A stretch of 64,000 nt of DNA, taken from positions 49,183,675 to 49,247,674 of the forward strand of contig NC_133769.1 of the NCBI RefSeq assembly GCF_003597395.2. The letters are read 5' to 3'. Each line of letters starts with the position of its first letter. The first letter of the stretch is position 1. The translations under genes and the position numbers were made by a program. Origin of the DNA: Chelonoidis abingdonii (lineage: Eukaryota; Chordata; Testudines; Testudinidae). The notes below the pieces were generated by a model. The model searched no databases. It worked only from the letters and a program-made list of their open reading frames with translations, and had not been told where the DNA came from. Below are positions 29,801-45,070 of the stretch, piece after piece.

Positions 29801-31235
29801 TCATAGTGACAGAAAGGTGGGTGAAAAATTTAGTGACACAGGCCTAACTATGTGTCCATGTTTGTGATTACTTTCCAAGACTACTGAAGAAGTGACCCAG
29901 TTCCTACTATTAGGGTGATAGCTTAAGGGACGGGAAGTAGATACACTTATGCAACTCCCACTGACATTTCTCAGGGCATAATTTTGCCCACTAAGTCTAT
30001 ATTCTGTCTTCATATAAAATACTCCAACATCTAGCAGAACAGATTTTAAAATGGACAGGGCATAACAATTTTTTTTCTGGGGATGTGGGTATATTCAAAT
30101 GTATCTTTCTGTAACTCAGAAACAGGATTTTCCTGTTGCCCTGACCTATTAGTAACTGTTGGAACCATACTGACTGTTGCAGATTAATTAATATTGAGTG
30201 GTAGGTGTGTCTCACTTTATATTAAGGACTGAATATAAAGGAGGTGAAGTAGTCCTCTGGTAGCGTGAGCATGTGAGACAGATGGGTCCTGAAAGAAGAA
30301 ACCCTAGAGCAGCAAGCCAAGGCTAGGGGTTATGTAGTGTTATTTTGGCATTACCTTTTTGTTAATAAAACTAGACTGTGGGAGAGGTGAGGTAAGCTAT
30401 AAACAAGAGTATATCTTTTGTTTGGAGATGGACAGGGACTCAAGCCTTCACTCCCAGTGATGCTTGCTATTTCTATAAACATTTTCTCTTTCGCAATGAT
30501 ATACCATGCAACTAACCTTATCTGCCCATCAGAAATTTATGTTCAGAAAATCTCCTGTTCTTGCAATTGCACCTTTACCATTTCTACTTCTTTCTGGGCT
30601 ATCCCAACCCAAGGGTGTGCGCTCTCAAATATTTCCAGAGAAAAGGCGCCTGCATGTTAATCAACTGGAGTGTACAAAGTTTGATGTAAAAGCATCATAG
30701 GAAAAATGTAAATATGTTTTCATTGAAAACATGACAGTAGGATTCAGAAAACACTTCAAGAAACCAGCATCTGATTAAGAAGTCAATGGACGCTTCACAA
30801 GAGATGTGAGTGCAATGTAGGCAAATAAGAGCCATGTTGCAGATGAGAGATCTGCAGTGCAGGCTGGACAGGAGATTTTTTTCTGGAAATGTATGCTTTG
30901 AGAGTAATTGATCTATTCTGAGAAGCTGATGTTGGATATTTAAGCACAAAGCAAGCCTGAAAATCTTAGCAAAATATTTGCTTGTTGTGTTTTTAACACA
31001 AGCCTGGTCAAAGTCATAGGTAAATACAGACAAAAAGTTGGATATAGAACCCAACATTACAAACTGCTCTCTTTTGTCTTGGGCCTAGCTCTGAAGTCTT
31101 TACTGAGTCAGATCAAACTTGCTGCTTTGGGAATGCAGGTAAACTCACAAAAATAGGCTCAGTGCCTTTCCCTCTGACAAAATGTGAACCAAGCAGCAGC
31201 ATCCCCTGTTCCCTCAGACTCCTAAAATCATGTAC

Positions 31236-32440
31236 AGCTAGAGTTAAATTCACAAAGAAACATGGGAATGCTCAGTGTCATCATGCCTAACTTTTAGGTG
31301 GGTAGAAAATCACCAGGATTCACAAAGCTGGGGTTGGGTGCCTAGACTCCCTGTACAATGAACGGGGAGAGACAGGTGCCTTAGAATGGGATTCACAAAA
31401 GCCAGCATTCCAGGCAGCTCCCTGCCTAAACTAGCCAATGGAGGTGCCAGGCTAAGAGGTGTGTGCTAAGCCCCGCTCATCTCTTGGAGACAGTCACCTA
31501 AGTCTTTGCTGCAGGAAGGCATCTCCCTCTGCTTGGGATTCTCAGCTGCCAGCCCTCTCTTGACATTTGGTGCCTATGCTGTTTTTGCAAGAAACAGTGT
31601 GGCAGGGAGGAGGGATTCCTCATAACTTTTAGCCAGTAGTTAGAATTCTCATCTGTGATGTGGGAGACCTGCACTGCAAGCCTCCTCTCCACCTGGGAGG
31701 GAGAAAGATTTGAACAGGGATCTGTCACCTCTCAGGTGAGTTCACTGGTTTATGGGATATTCTGATGCTGGACTCCCTCACTCTCTCCTGTTGAAGGGTG
31801 CACTGTGGCTCAATAACAAAAGGATTGTTGGGCCAGAGAGAGAAGGGAAGAATGCTCTCAGGACCAGGCTACAGAGTCAGTCATGTGAGAGGGATGGGAG
31901 ACACAGGGCCAGTCCCCTGATCCAATGACTTTTTAAAAGTACTTATTCACAGGGGAACATTCTTCAACATGAGAGACTGAGGAAGCCCCAGATCAGATTA
32001 GCACATAGCCCAGTGGCTAGAGCTCTCATCTGAGAAGTGGGAAACCCCCATTCAAATCCCTTTTTCCCTTGAGGTGGAGGGAGAATTTGAACTGGGGATC
32101 TCCCACATGACAGGGGAGTAACCTAGTCACTGTGCTAAAAGTTATGCAGGAGATTTGGTAGGCAAGCTCTCAGCCCACTTACTGGATCAGGTTCCACAGG
32201 TGAGTTAGGCAAGAAGCACTTATCTTACCCCAGTTTCTGCATCACTCTGGGGCTTAAGTGTCTAGATGCCTGGCCTGGGGCTGCAGTGTGCATGCTCACA
32301 GGCAGAATAGGATCCTAGGGAAATTTTACTGCAAAAAGGGTTCAGCAGCATCTGAGAGGGGGATTGTGAATCCCAGTGGAGCCTGATTCACACCTAAAAT
32401 GGAAGTTGGGCATCTAACTCTTTTTGTCACTCTAACCCCC
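31236..32440. repeat. Probable palindromic interspersed repeat region
   Basis: Opposed motifs at the ends (AAATTCACAAAG near 31248; GATTCACACCTAAAATGG near 32384) and repeated GGATTCACAAAG phrases suggest a large inverted-repeat element. Inside are two tRNA-like or SINE-like segments (CCCAGTGGCTAGAGCTCTCA near 32010, and a related inverted one near 31636-31735). Limits are uncertain. Confidence 0.4.
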
Positions 32441-35094
32441 AATCTCTACAAATTAGGAGCCTGCAGTTTTGAGCAGCATGGCTGAGCAGGGATAGAGAGT
32501 GGCTGAAATAAGTCACTTACCAAGGTGTTATCCCCTACAAAGCCACAAGATTATTCCCACAATGATAGTTGTCAGAAATCTCTCACATGGCATCTTACTC
32601 CCCTGTCAAATTTGCCCAGAAGGGGCCTTGGGCCAGGCATGCTTGAGAAACCAAAAAAAGTATGACTCTTAAAGGAGTCATTTTACCACAGTTGATGGGC
32701 AGGGAGGTCCAGAACCTAATAGAGAGAGACTCAGTCCCTGAGCTAATGTTCTGAAAAGGGTAGAGTTTCTCTACAACTCCTTGCCAGCAAGAAGCATCAC
32801 ACCCCTCCCTGTTCTGTAGTGGGAAAACCTTGTCCAGAATGATTTGGAGGAAATTCAGGAACTTTCCCAGTTTTCTAGCCTTTCTCTGGCAGGAGAGTAG
32901 GATTTGGCCCTCTGTCCTTATTGAGATAAAATTCTTACTGAGGGCAGGGATTGGGCCCATTATCTTCCTGTGAATTAACAGCAACAGGGACCTGAGGCTA
33001 TTCCCTTCTAGATATGTTAGGTTTTGTACATCTTTCGCAGTGATGGCATCCATAGAAAATGGAAAATTTAGATCAACTGATATGCTGCTTTAGAGAACTG
33101 CCAGCAGAAGAGACCCTTTGTCAAGTACAGCAACAATACAAAGAGTCAAAGAATGGAGAGGAAAAGAGAAGGGGGGGGGAAGAGGGAGAAGAGATGCACC
33201 AGGGATTAAAGTGAAAAGGAGGAAACTAAATCCCTAGGAAAAACCTGAATTTGGGGATGGGATGCGGGAAGGAAGTATATAACACAAAAAACACTGCTTT
33301 GTAGGTATGTAGAAAAAAAAACCTCTAGGACTATGTGAAACACATTAGAGAACAACAGTTTCTTATCTCCTTGTGCTTAACTGCAAGGAGCTTTCTGATA
33401 GCAGTGCCATAATATGGTAGAAACAGGCACCCTTTACTGCACTATTTCAACCTTAGATGTCTGAGTTTAATCATTCAGTGAATATACGTCATCACAGATG
33501 TTTCTCGTCACTGGAGCTCCCAGGATCTTTAGTAATAGGAATTCTGTGTCTCTAGAAGCTCACTAACCTTTTAAAATCCAAAATGGTTTGGAATAAGCTT
33601 GCCTGGGAGACTACCTGTGTTTTCATATCCTATTGAAACAGTTGTAAAAAGCATAGATGCTGAAATTGCCTTGCTTTAAATGAAAGGGGACTGCTCAAAA
33701 GATGGTGGAGATGATTTTTTTTTTTTCCTATGAGGGTACTTGAATTTTTAGAATTCACTTCCTCTCTTGCTCTGCCAGAGCCCAGAATTTTTTTTTAAGC
33801 TGTCAGGACATCTTGATTTGTTACAGAGGCCATGCCACTTCTCTGGCATTTCAGGGATGTGTACAGGTGTTGTTCAGATGCCTGTTGTGGAGGAGATTTA
33901 CCATTAATATGAGCTCATCTATGTCTTTAAGGCACAGCCTGTGTTGGTGGCAGTGCAAAGCCATATCATTCCAGAGGAGTGTGCCTGCGCTACAGACTTT
34001 CAAGGTAGCTAGCACTGTTGGCTGGTGTGTAGATGAACATGGTAAAAGCCCCATTTGCTGCTCTGTGGGGTGGCCAAAGAGGGAAGAAAGTGTATGTGAG
34101 GTAAGATGATTTCATGACATTTCTGCCATTTTCTCTTAAAGAAACGTCATACATAACATAACAAAAGTTATTAAACCAACAGGGTTCTTTAAAAACTTAA
34201 TAGGGTCAATAAACCTGTGGAACATAATACAGAATAGCCTTTCTACAGATTTGTGCAACATTCAGCGTAGAGATATACATCTCTGTTCACTTCTTTAGTA
34301 CTTACAGGGTGCGGCCCAAATCTCACAAGAACAACTCATGAGTTTTTGGCTCTATGATATCTAAGACCTTGCTTTGATTCAGCCTGGAATCTGAACCTCA
34401 GCCAACCCTAATTCAGATCTGGATCCAAACTCAGCCTCTCAGCCCATATTGAATCAAAACAGATTACAGGCACCATCATTTTCAAGGACTTCTCTGCACT
34501 GAAAGAAACAAGCGCTGCACTTTTTATGGGTTGCCTTTTAAAAGGCACAACATAAGCAGCTGAACAATAAGGATATGTTTGGGTAATAATATTATTTCAT
34601 TCCTTTTATTTACATGAAATATGGTCCTTACATTTCTCTGTTCTTTTTTGTTATTTTCCCATCCACACACGTGAAGCTTAATTCCTACTCTTTCTGTGGG
34701 ACTAGATGCACTACTCCAATAGGTTTGACACAAGAGTAACCCACTGGACCGCATGTGTTATGTCTCTTCCTCCCCACCATGCCCAATCTGTGCTGGTTAT
34801 GAATCTGCTACAGCTCTCCTGTAGGGAGCCTGGCTCTGTGGCTCAAACTGTAGTGGTTTATACTTTCAACTCTGGAAGTTAAAATGGGCAGTTGCACAAA
34901 GATTTCACAGATTATCACATTTATAAATTCAGTATGGCCATGTAAAGCAGGAGTACTTCTAACTCTTAAACATGACATGACCCCAACAGCCTTGTATTAC
35001 AAGATTTGAAGGGGTCTTTAATGAAGTCCATGCAAAATAGCTACAGAGGATTCATACCTCAGCTTAGGAACTGGAAGAAAGCCTTGAATAATCA

Positions 35095-35113
35095 TAAACA
35101 CACACACACACCA
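35095..35113. repeat. AC microsatellite
   Basis: Short (CA) run in intron 7. Confidence 0.85.
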
Positions 35114-35695
35114 CTTTTTTTTTTGGTAGGGTGAGGAATAGGTTAGCTAGAAATAAATACAAATGCTAGGATTGTCTTTACCTGTACCTGTTAAATGGTA
35201 ACATTGAAAGTCAGAGTTACAAATAGCTAAGTAGTCAGGTCTTCTGATTATTTTTCCATAACCATGAAAGTTTTAGAGATAAAAAAACAGCTGTTTCCAA
35301 GCCCAGAAAGGGAGTTTTTCTCTGCATTGCTTTTATAATACATGAAACACCATCTGAGGGGGCTAGTTGCTTTATACAGCAAGATGGAAACAACAGACCA
35401 ATGGACCATCTCCACTCATGCCCTGTCAGTAAGGGTTGCTTATATCAAACGCTTTGGAGAAAGCAAAAAACAGAACCACAAAACTTCCTTAATGCACTTG
35501 ATAAATTGGGGGGAAATGAAACCACAGTGAGGGAATGTTCCTCTCACCTCCTGCTGATGGCCTGTTTATGAAGGATGAATATTTATGGATCTTGTTTCCT
35601 AACTAATGTAATAGTGGATGCTATTCATAGGCATCTAAGAATTTTAATCTTTTTTTTAACCTTATAGAAATGAGACTGACAAATGAATACACTTA

Positions 35696-37331
<1,636 letters not shown>

Positions 37332-38068
37332 TTAGTTTTTTTCAAGGGACAAAGTTCAGTTCACAATTCTCCTCAAAGCTGTATAAATACAACGTGAAAT
37401 CCAGGCCCCATATAGGCCTGTAGAAGTTTTGTTATTGACTTCAAAGGGACCAGGATTCCTCCTTGCCCCCCTCCCCTGTATGTTTTCAATCACTGCCAGA
37501 TGAGACAAGATATATGAAAGAACCTATGAACAATTATTTAAATTGTTATGGAAAGTAACTTATTTTGTTGAAAGAGTGACTAAGACTGTATATGCAATTA
37601 ATTCAAAACAGCCTGCTCCCTATATGGTCATCTCCCTCATTTGTTTTTCCTGGGATGGATTTAGGGCCAACTCCTGTAGTCCTGAGGGCCAAATAATGCC
37701 ACAGATGATGCACACCCTGAGAAACCAAAAACCTCACAAGCATTAGGCAATAATAGCTGGTACGTGCAGAGAGGGAGTGAGGGAGATGTACAAGCAGCAT
37801 AGAATTCCCCTCTGCGGGTTGGCAGCTCTATGGTTTTGGAAGCAGGGGCATGCAGGTGGGAGCAGTTGGGGGGTGGAGGGGAAAGGAGATAGCTGATGCC
37901 TGCAGCATCCTGGCCCTAGAGACTAATAGCTTTTTGCCATACAAGATGTATGGTGGGGGTAAAAGTCAGTATCATACTAGTATTTGTATGACAGCATAGG
38001 TCCTGAGGGATCCATGCTATCAAGGGGTTTGGAGAGGGATGCACAAGGTAGTATTTGTCTAGCAAAGG

Positions 38069-38915
38069 TGTCATAAACAGATAGCTAAGGGTTAATATTT
38101 CTTTCACCTGTAAAGGGTTAACAAAGGGAACCAAACACCTGACAAGAGGACCAATCAGGANNNNNNNNNNNNNNNNNNNNNNNNNNNNNNNNNNNNNNNN
38201 NNNNNNNNNNNNNNNNNNNNNNNNNNNNNNNNNNNNNNNNNNNNNNNNNNNNNNNNNNNNNNNNNNNNNNNNNNNNNNNNNNNNNNNNNNNNNNNNNNNN
38301 NNNNNNNNNNNNNNNNNNNNNNNNNNNNNNNNNNNNNNNNNNNNNNNNNNNNNNNNNNNNNNNNNNNNNNNNNNNNNNNNNNNNNNNNNNNNNNNNNNNN
38401 NNNNNNNNNNNNNNNNNNNNNNNNNNNNNNNNNNNNNNNNNNNNNNNNNNNNNNNNTTTTTTGTCTTTTTCTTTCTTTTTATATAAAGCTTTCTTTTTTT
38501 TAAAACTTGTTGACTTTTCTTTTTCTAGTTATGGCAAGGGGATAGGAATCTCTGTGCCAGGATTACTGTCTCTCTCAGGAAAAGACTCGGAGGAGGGAAA
38601 AGAAGGAGGTGAAAGGTAAATTGTCCTTTCGGTTTTGTGTTTCAAGGGATTGAAGCAGGGAAATCTCTTAGTATACCCAGGGCAGGAAAATCAGGGAGGA
38701 AGTAAAGAGCAGGAAGGGAAGTGAGTTATTTCCCTTTGTTGTGAGACTCAGGGCATCTGAGTCTTGGGGGTTCCCCAGGGAAGGTTTTGGGGAGACCAGA
38801 GCGAGACAGGCACTGATTCCTGTCTGGTGGCAGCGATTAATTAAGCTTAGAGGGTTCATGCTAGCTTCTCAGTTTATGAACACTAAGGTTCAAATCTGAG
38901 TAGGAAGCTATGACA
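38069..38915 (+). mobile_element. Solo LTR of a retroelement, with internal gap
   Basis: Starts TGTCATAAACAG, ends GCTATGACA (5'-TG...CA-3') and is flanked by a perfect 5-bp duplication, AAAGG (38064-38068 and 38916-38920). The inner part includes CAAAGGGAACCAAACACCTG and TTCCCTTTGTTGTGAGACTC, familiar from a common turtle LTR. There is no internal coding region, so this is a solo LTR. The bases 38161-38456 are N. Confidence 0.88.
38161..38456. other. Assembly gap (296 N) inside the LTR
   Basis: Run of N within the LTR body; LTR sequence continues on both sides. Confidence 1.
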
Positions 38916-39392
38916 AAAGGGTTTTTACTTGTATCCATAACCACAATAGCTGATTATCTCCTGAGTATCACATGAGTAGTTTTACTTTTCCTGTCTTCCT
39001 CACATCTCAGCTTTATGCAGGTGGAAGTGGCATGCCTCTCCTCCCAATAGGATGGTCCAACAGACACTCTGTGACTTGAAATTCATAGATTTTCTAGACC
39101 CTTCCATCAACTGAGCAACATACAGTACTGTACAAGCCACATGCTACTACAAGCACCTTAGTTTTCCAGTTTTGTGCTGCTATCTCGCTGTCTTGGGTAC
39201 AGGAGATGGGAGAAGATGTGGTCTGAATCAGCCTCTCCCTGACTAAACACCCACACATCATGTTAGTGGGAATGCAGTTTGGGATTTTCTTAAGGTGAGC
39301 ACAGCTCACCAGAGCTGGCCATTTATTGCCATTGCTTGACTGCAGCCATGGAGATGCTAACACTTCTAGAACTGTTTGAAGTTTTGCAGTCA

Positions 39393-39617
<225 letters not shown>

Positions 39618-39856
39618 CTAATAAACAGCTAGTGAAACAGTAATACAACATTTCATTTGTTATCTTTGTTACAAAGAAAAATACTTATTAAATCCCTTTT
39701 ATTTACGCCACTAAAGTTTAATGTGTTCATTATATTACTTTGCAAATATTGACTTTTTTTTAACCTAGCTTTTACTTTGTTACATATTTCTATATGTAAG
39801 CCAAGACTGAATTACAAATGAATCCTGAGTGTTTCTGTGTCCCAAATGCTCTACAG

Positions 39857-40165
39857 CAGTGATTTGTGCAGGGAAAGCCCCTGGCAAGCCGGGCCAGTTT
39901 GTTTACGTGCCGCGTTCGCAGGTTCGGCCGATCGCGGCTCCCGGCGGCTACAGTTCTCTGCTCCAGGCCAATGGGAGCGACTGGAAGCGGCGCAATGCAA
40001 GGGACATACTGGATGCCGCTTCCAGCAGCTCTCATTGGCCTGGAGCAGCGAACCACGGCCACTGGAAGCCACGATCAGCCGAACCTGCAGATGTGGCAGG
40101 TAAACCAACCCAGCCCGCCGGGGGCCTTCCCTGTACAAGCAGCGAAACACGTTTGGGAACCACTG
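39857..40165. mobile_element. hAT-like MITE with long internal inverted repeat
   Basis: Perfect 8-bp duplication CTCTACAG (39849-39856 and 40166-40173). The right end complements to CAGTGGTTCCCAAACG, a hAT-type terminus; the left end CAGTGATTTGTGCAGGG is diverged. Inner arms CTCCAGGCCAATGGGAGC and GCTCTCATTGGCCTGGAG can pair. Frames of up to 176 codons crossing it come from the GC-rich palindrome. Confidence 0.9.
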
Positions 40166-41009
40166 CTCTACAGTGAACATGTTCACAAGAATTTCTTGAC
40201 AGACATGGTGAAATTTGCAATGAGGAGCAGTGGCAACTCCATAGTTAAAGTTGGGTTCTATTTTGCACTTAACATGGGATTTCAACCACTTTGTTTTTAT
40301 ATAAAATCCACGCCCGACCTGTCCCAAATTTTCAGCACAAAATCTCTGAGTAAAGCTTGAAACTTCTGAGTATTTTCCCATAAATCTATTAATGGGTTTC
40401 TAATTTATAATTAGTTAACAATTAGTGTTTTAAAGTTCATATTCTGAGTCATGTTTTTTCAGCCTCATATAGCTTAAAAACAACAACTGTAGAAAGTCAG
40501 AAGTGTGTGTGTGTATGTGTGTGGTAAGAATGTGGGAACTGGTCTGGAGTTATATAATTGCTTTAACTACAGGAAGAAAACAATTATTAACACTATTCAT
40601 CACGTAACTACATCTTTATGCTAAACAGTTAGCTAATGGAGAACAAGATTTACTTGGCTACTTCTCTTTGACAAGGTATGCAGAAAGCTTTTTGAATAGT
40701 TTAGGGGAGGAATATAACACAACCTTTTGACATATGCCCCCAGTAATGTTCTTGGAATCCAAAACTGATGATTGACACTTGTTGCATGGGGAATGGCTTT
40801 TACTAGCCCAGGAGCTTTTGTATTGCATCAGAGAAGAAAATTTTCAACAAAATAGCAAGATTACCATTGTTCAGGAGATTTGCTCAACAGTTTCACAAAG
40901 CAAAAACTACTGTGCTGAAGATTCTGTTCTTCACCAAACCAGTGGCTCACTTCGGCTAGCAGGTCAAGTGTATGAGTATGTCTGGGGACTCTAGAAGCAT
41001 AGAGTCTAA

Positions 41010-41307
41010 GACTACATCTACACTGACACTTCTGTCAGTATAACTTATGTTGCTCAGAGGTGTAAAAACACCAACCCTCTGCATGACACAAGTTACACCA
41101 ACAGAAGAACCGGTGTGGACAGCGCCATGACAGCAGGAGACAACTTTCCTTTTGACATAGCTACCACCGTTTATTGGGAGTGGTTTAATTATGTTGATGA
41201 CAGAGCTGTCTTCTTTCGGCATAGAGTGGCTACATGAGCAATCTTACAGTGGCACAGCTGCATCAGTACAACTGTGCCACTGTAACCCTGCTAGTATAGA
41301 TGTGGCC
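41010..41307. mobile_element. PIF/Harbinger-like MITE
   Basis: Inverted ends GACTACATCTACACT and (complement) GGCCACATCTATACT, flanked by TAA on both sides, consistent with the TWA targets of Harbinger elements. Inner segments are mutually complementary (CAGTATAACTTATGTTGCTC against the opposite arm). A related repeat lies at 59535-59775. Confidence 0.7.
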
Positions 41308-42252
41308 TAAGACTACCACTGGATGTGATCTGAAAAGCATATCCTCGCAGCTAGTTTCGATAGTTTTATCTAGGGATAATTGTTTCCGCACTGATTTGAT
41401 TATAATGGGGGACGTGGTCTTTTGTTATGTAAGTACATTATCATACAGCTGTCAAAATGTGATTGTGCACAAGATATTCTTGGTCGAAGGTAATTTTGAA
41501 TAGGTAAGGAGAATCATCAGGATTTTACAACAGGAATGAGCTATGATCTAAAAACTATTCCAGCACAATCCCTCTTCCACACACATATACTTCCTTCAGC
41601 AATGCACTGTATTAGCTCAAAATCTGCCTGTTTTCAGTATGTAGCATATGAATAACTCATGAATTTGGCTAAATATAGCTGTGTTTGGTAAAAATCACTG
41701 TCCTTTTGAGATTTTCACATTTTCAAAACACAGAGCACATGAACATCTGTTACTAGACACTTTTCAGACGAAGGAAGAATCTTGGTAGACAAATCATTTT
41801 AGGGCACCAGCTTCTAGATAATATAATGCATATATGGGCACCATAAAAAAGTCAGCATTTGCCAAGCATTATTACATATCACTATCTGAGAAATCACAGG
41901 GGATTTCCCCATATTTAATATATAACATAACAGTGATGAGTGTGTGATATCTGTTGGAAAATATTTACTTTTTAATGGTAACCACTGAATGCTTCCAATT
42001 CTGTAGATCAACAGTATCAATCTGAGGGCAGATTTGAGCCACTTAAAAGGAAACCTTCAAAATGATATCCAATAAATAACTGGGATGCATACTGTAGGGT
42101 AGCTTTTCCTTGTGCTTTATGTTCACTTTATTATTCAAATCCAAGCTCTCCTACAGTTTGTTGCCTAAATCTTCCCCTCTTCTAACCCTCTTCTGAAAAT
42201 GTTCTTGTGCCAGCAACATACACTAAATGCAATAATTTTGCTTTCTTATTCA

Positions 42253-42573
<321 letters not shown>

Positions 42574-42739
42574 CTATTCATGCTTGCTTTCTTCACAGTT
42601 CAAATTAAAAGAAGATACAATAGCCATAAAGTGCTTGATTCACCATGGCTTTACTCCAATTTTATGAGTTTTATGTTCTTGTAACTCCATTGAAGTCAGT
42701 GTAGTTATGCCAACATAAAATTGTATTAATGCAATAGTG

Positions 42740-42957
42740 CAGGGGTTCTCAAACTGGGGGTCGGGACCCCTCCAGAGGTCAGGAGGTTATTACATGGGGG
42801 CTCGTGAGCTGTCAGCCTCCACCCCAAACCCCACTTTGCCTTCAGCGTTTATAATGGTGTTAAATATATAAAAACATATTTTTAATTTATAAGGGGGTCA
42901 CACTCAGCAGCTTGCTATGTGAAAGGGGTCAACAGTACAAAAGTTTGAGAACCACTG
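42740..42957. mobile_element. hAT-like MITE, 218 bp
   Basis: Terminal repeats CAGGGGTTCTCAAACTGG and (complement) CAGTGGTTCTCAAACTTT. A perfect 8-bp duplication CAATAGTG lies at 42732-42739 and 42958-42965. No coding capacity. Confidence 0.95.
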
Positions 42958-45070
42958 CAATAGTGAAACCAGTCCATAGACTTTAAGAATATCTACTGCT
43001 CTTGAGAGATGTAACTCATGTTATAGTGCTTAAATTAGCAATAGGTTTCTAGATTTACTTTTCAAGCTCATAGGGGAAAGACTGTATTCTCAAAATGTGT
43101 CTTTCTCATAAAGAGAAGAAAAACTGAAGAGAAACAATATAAGCAATTAGTCCATCCCGCCTTTCCTGTGTGTACTAGGTAAACTCAGCTCAGTCATGCC
43201 TGTGCTGGGTTTTTTGTTTGTTTGGTTTTGTTTTTTTAAGGCCCTAATTTTAGCCTTCTGAACAACTGAGTTACTGACTCAGCACATTTGAATCCAGAAC
43301 CACTTTAGATGCTGGTTCTTCACTCTAACCATTGGGCACCAATCTACCTTGTGTATCACTGGACCAAATAAGGCACAGTCAGATTCAGAATATGTCCAAA
43401 GCAAATGTTAGCAGAACAGCAGCAGCAGAAATAGGGTGAAACATAAGGGAAAGGACAGGAAATAATGAAAAGAGCATGAAATACAAATACTCTGGTATAG
43501 CTATGTGGATATTCATTGACCACTGTATTTATCTTGGGCCTGAGATTACCTTTGCCCCTCATCTCTCCTTATACTCCATTACTGCTGTCACTAAATCCTG
43601 CTGGTGTTTGCTCTGTGCCATCAGAATAGGTCTGTTTTCCCCCATTTCCTCTGTCCAGGCCTTGCTCAGTTTCTTGTTTTTGACAACTATGACCTCTTCC
43701 TCTCCATACACTCTACCTCTCACTCCACCCAAAATACAGATGCAAAAATCACTTGAGTTCCTTGGTATGGCTTTCTCCTTTATATTCTGTATAAACCACA
43801 GAAGGGTTGTGAAATATGAATGAGCTCAGTTGTTTGTTTAGTTGTTAGTGCTAAGAACTTTGTGTGTGTGTGTCCCCTTCTCTCTTCCCGTTGTGTTTGT
43901 TTCTCTCCCAGCAAAGAGATTGAGAGTGTCAAATACTAAACAAATAGACAGTTGCAAAACTCTTTGTACAGATGTATGATACACTGTAAATGTTCCTAAG
44001 TGGTGCCCCCAAGCTACTGAGTGCCAGGGAGAGTTACCAAGCAGGAGGAGAGGAAGACATGAGCAACTGGAGCTTAGTTGTAACTCAGGGTTTTCAGTGA
44101 TAAAGTGGTCAGGACTTTCCCCTTTGATTTTTCTTTTCCTCTCTACACTCTTTAAATTAATTTTGGTTATCAAGACAACAGCATTAACAACTGCATTTAT
44201 ATCATATGTTACAATTCCATCAGAATAGAAAAGTTAGTTGACTCTTTCAACACAGGAAATGAAAGTTTATACTGTGAATAGACCACCTTTGTTAAGTACT
44301 ACCTTCGCTGGATTAAAAAGAATTGCGTCAACCAAATGCTGTAAACTTGAGTCCTGGTTTGACAAAGACAATAGTGTTCTTAGTAGGCAGAAGAAGGAGT
44401 GTTTACAAAACACACACACACACAATATTAAGCAGCTGTGTTAAGACCATCTGCATCTATGAGCAGCAAATCACAACTTCATACACCTCATAAAAATTCA
44501 AAACAAGGACATGGGTAGTGGTTTCAAGGACGTGGACAGTGCTTTGTTTCACATTCCCTGAGATTCCAAGGTAAGTTTTATACATCTGTCTTAAGTAGCA
44601 TGTGCTCTGGTATTTATAATTTATTCCATTTATGCGTCAGTGGAAATACCAGACTCTGCTACTGTGTTTGTTGTGTATATAGAGATATCAAATACGTTTT
44701 CAGCCAATTGAAGCAGGGTGATTTACAGGTTTACAAGAACATACAAAGAATAATGACTGGCAATGTGCCACATTATTTGCTAAATCACGTTGGCAGCGGA
44801 GGTGGGAAGAAATTTATAATGTTTTCCAAGAGAGATCATATATGCGAGAGACTGATATTTAATACACACAGAGAAAGGCAAGTTTGGGTATTTTTCATAT
44901 TGTTCTGTCCTATAATTCTGACAAGTTAATAGGTAACAAACATTAATATAACTTTAAACTAACTAGAATGTCTTGCCTACCTGGTATGAGATATGTGAAC
45001 CTGTGTGGGAACCAATAGGATTATATAAAAGAATATTCACCTACTGAATCACTCTGAATTCTGCAGACAT

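Noticed and set aside
31990..32150. tRNA gene
   Set aside because: There is a tRNA-like A-box phrase, but no proper cloverleaf or B box; more likely a SINE-like fragment in a repeat.
32595..33053. 152-codon minus-strand frame in intron 7
   Set aside because: Possibly part of an unnamed repeat, but no domain is recognisable and it is not needed for CFTR.
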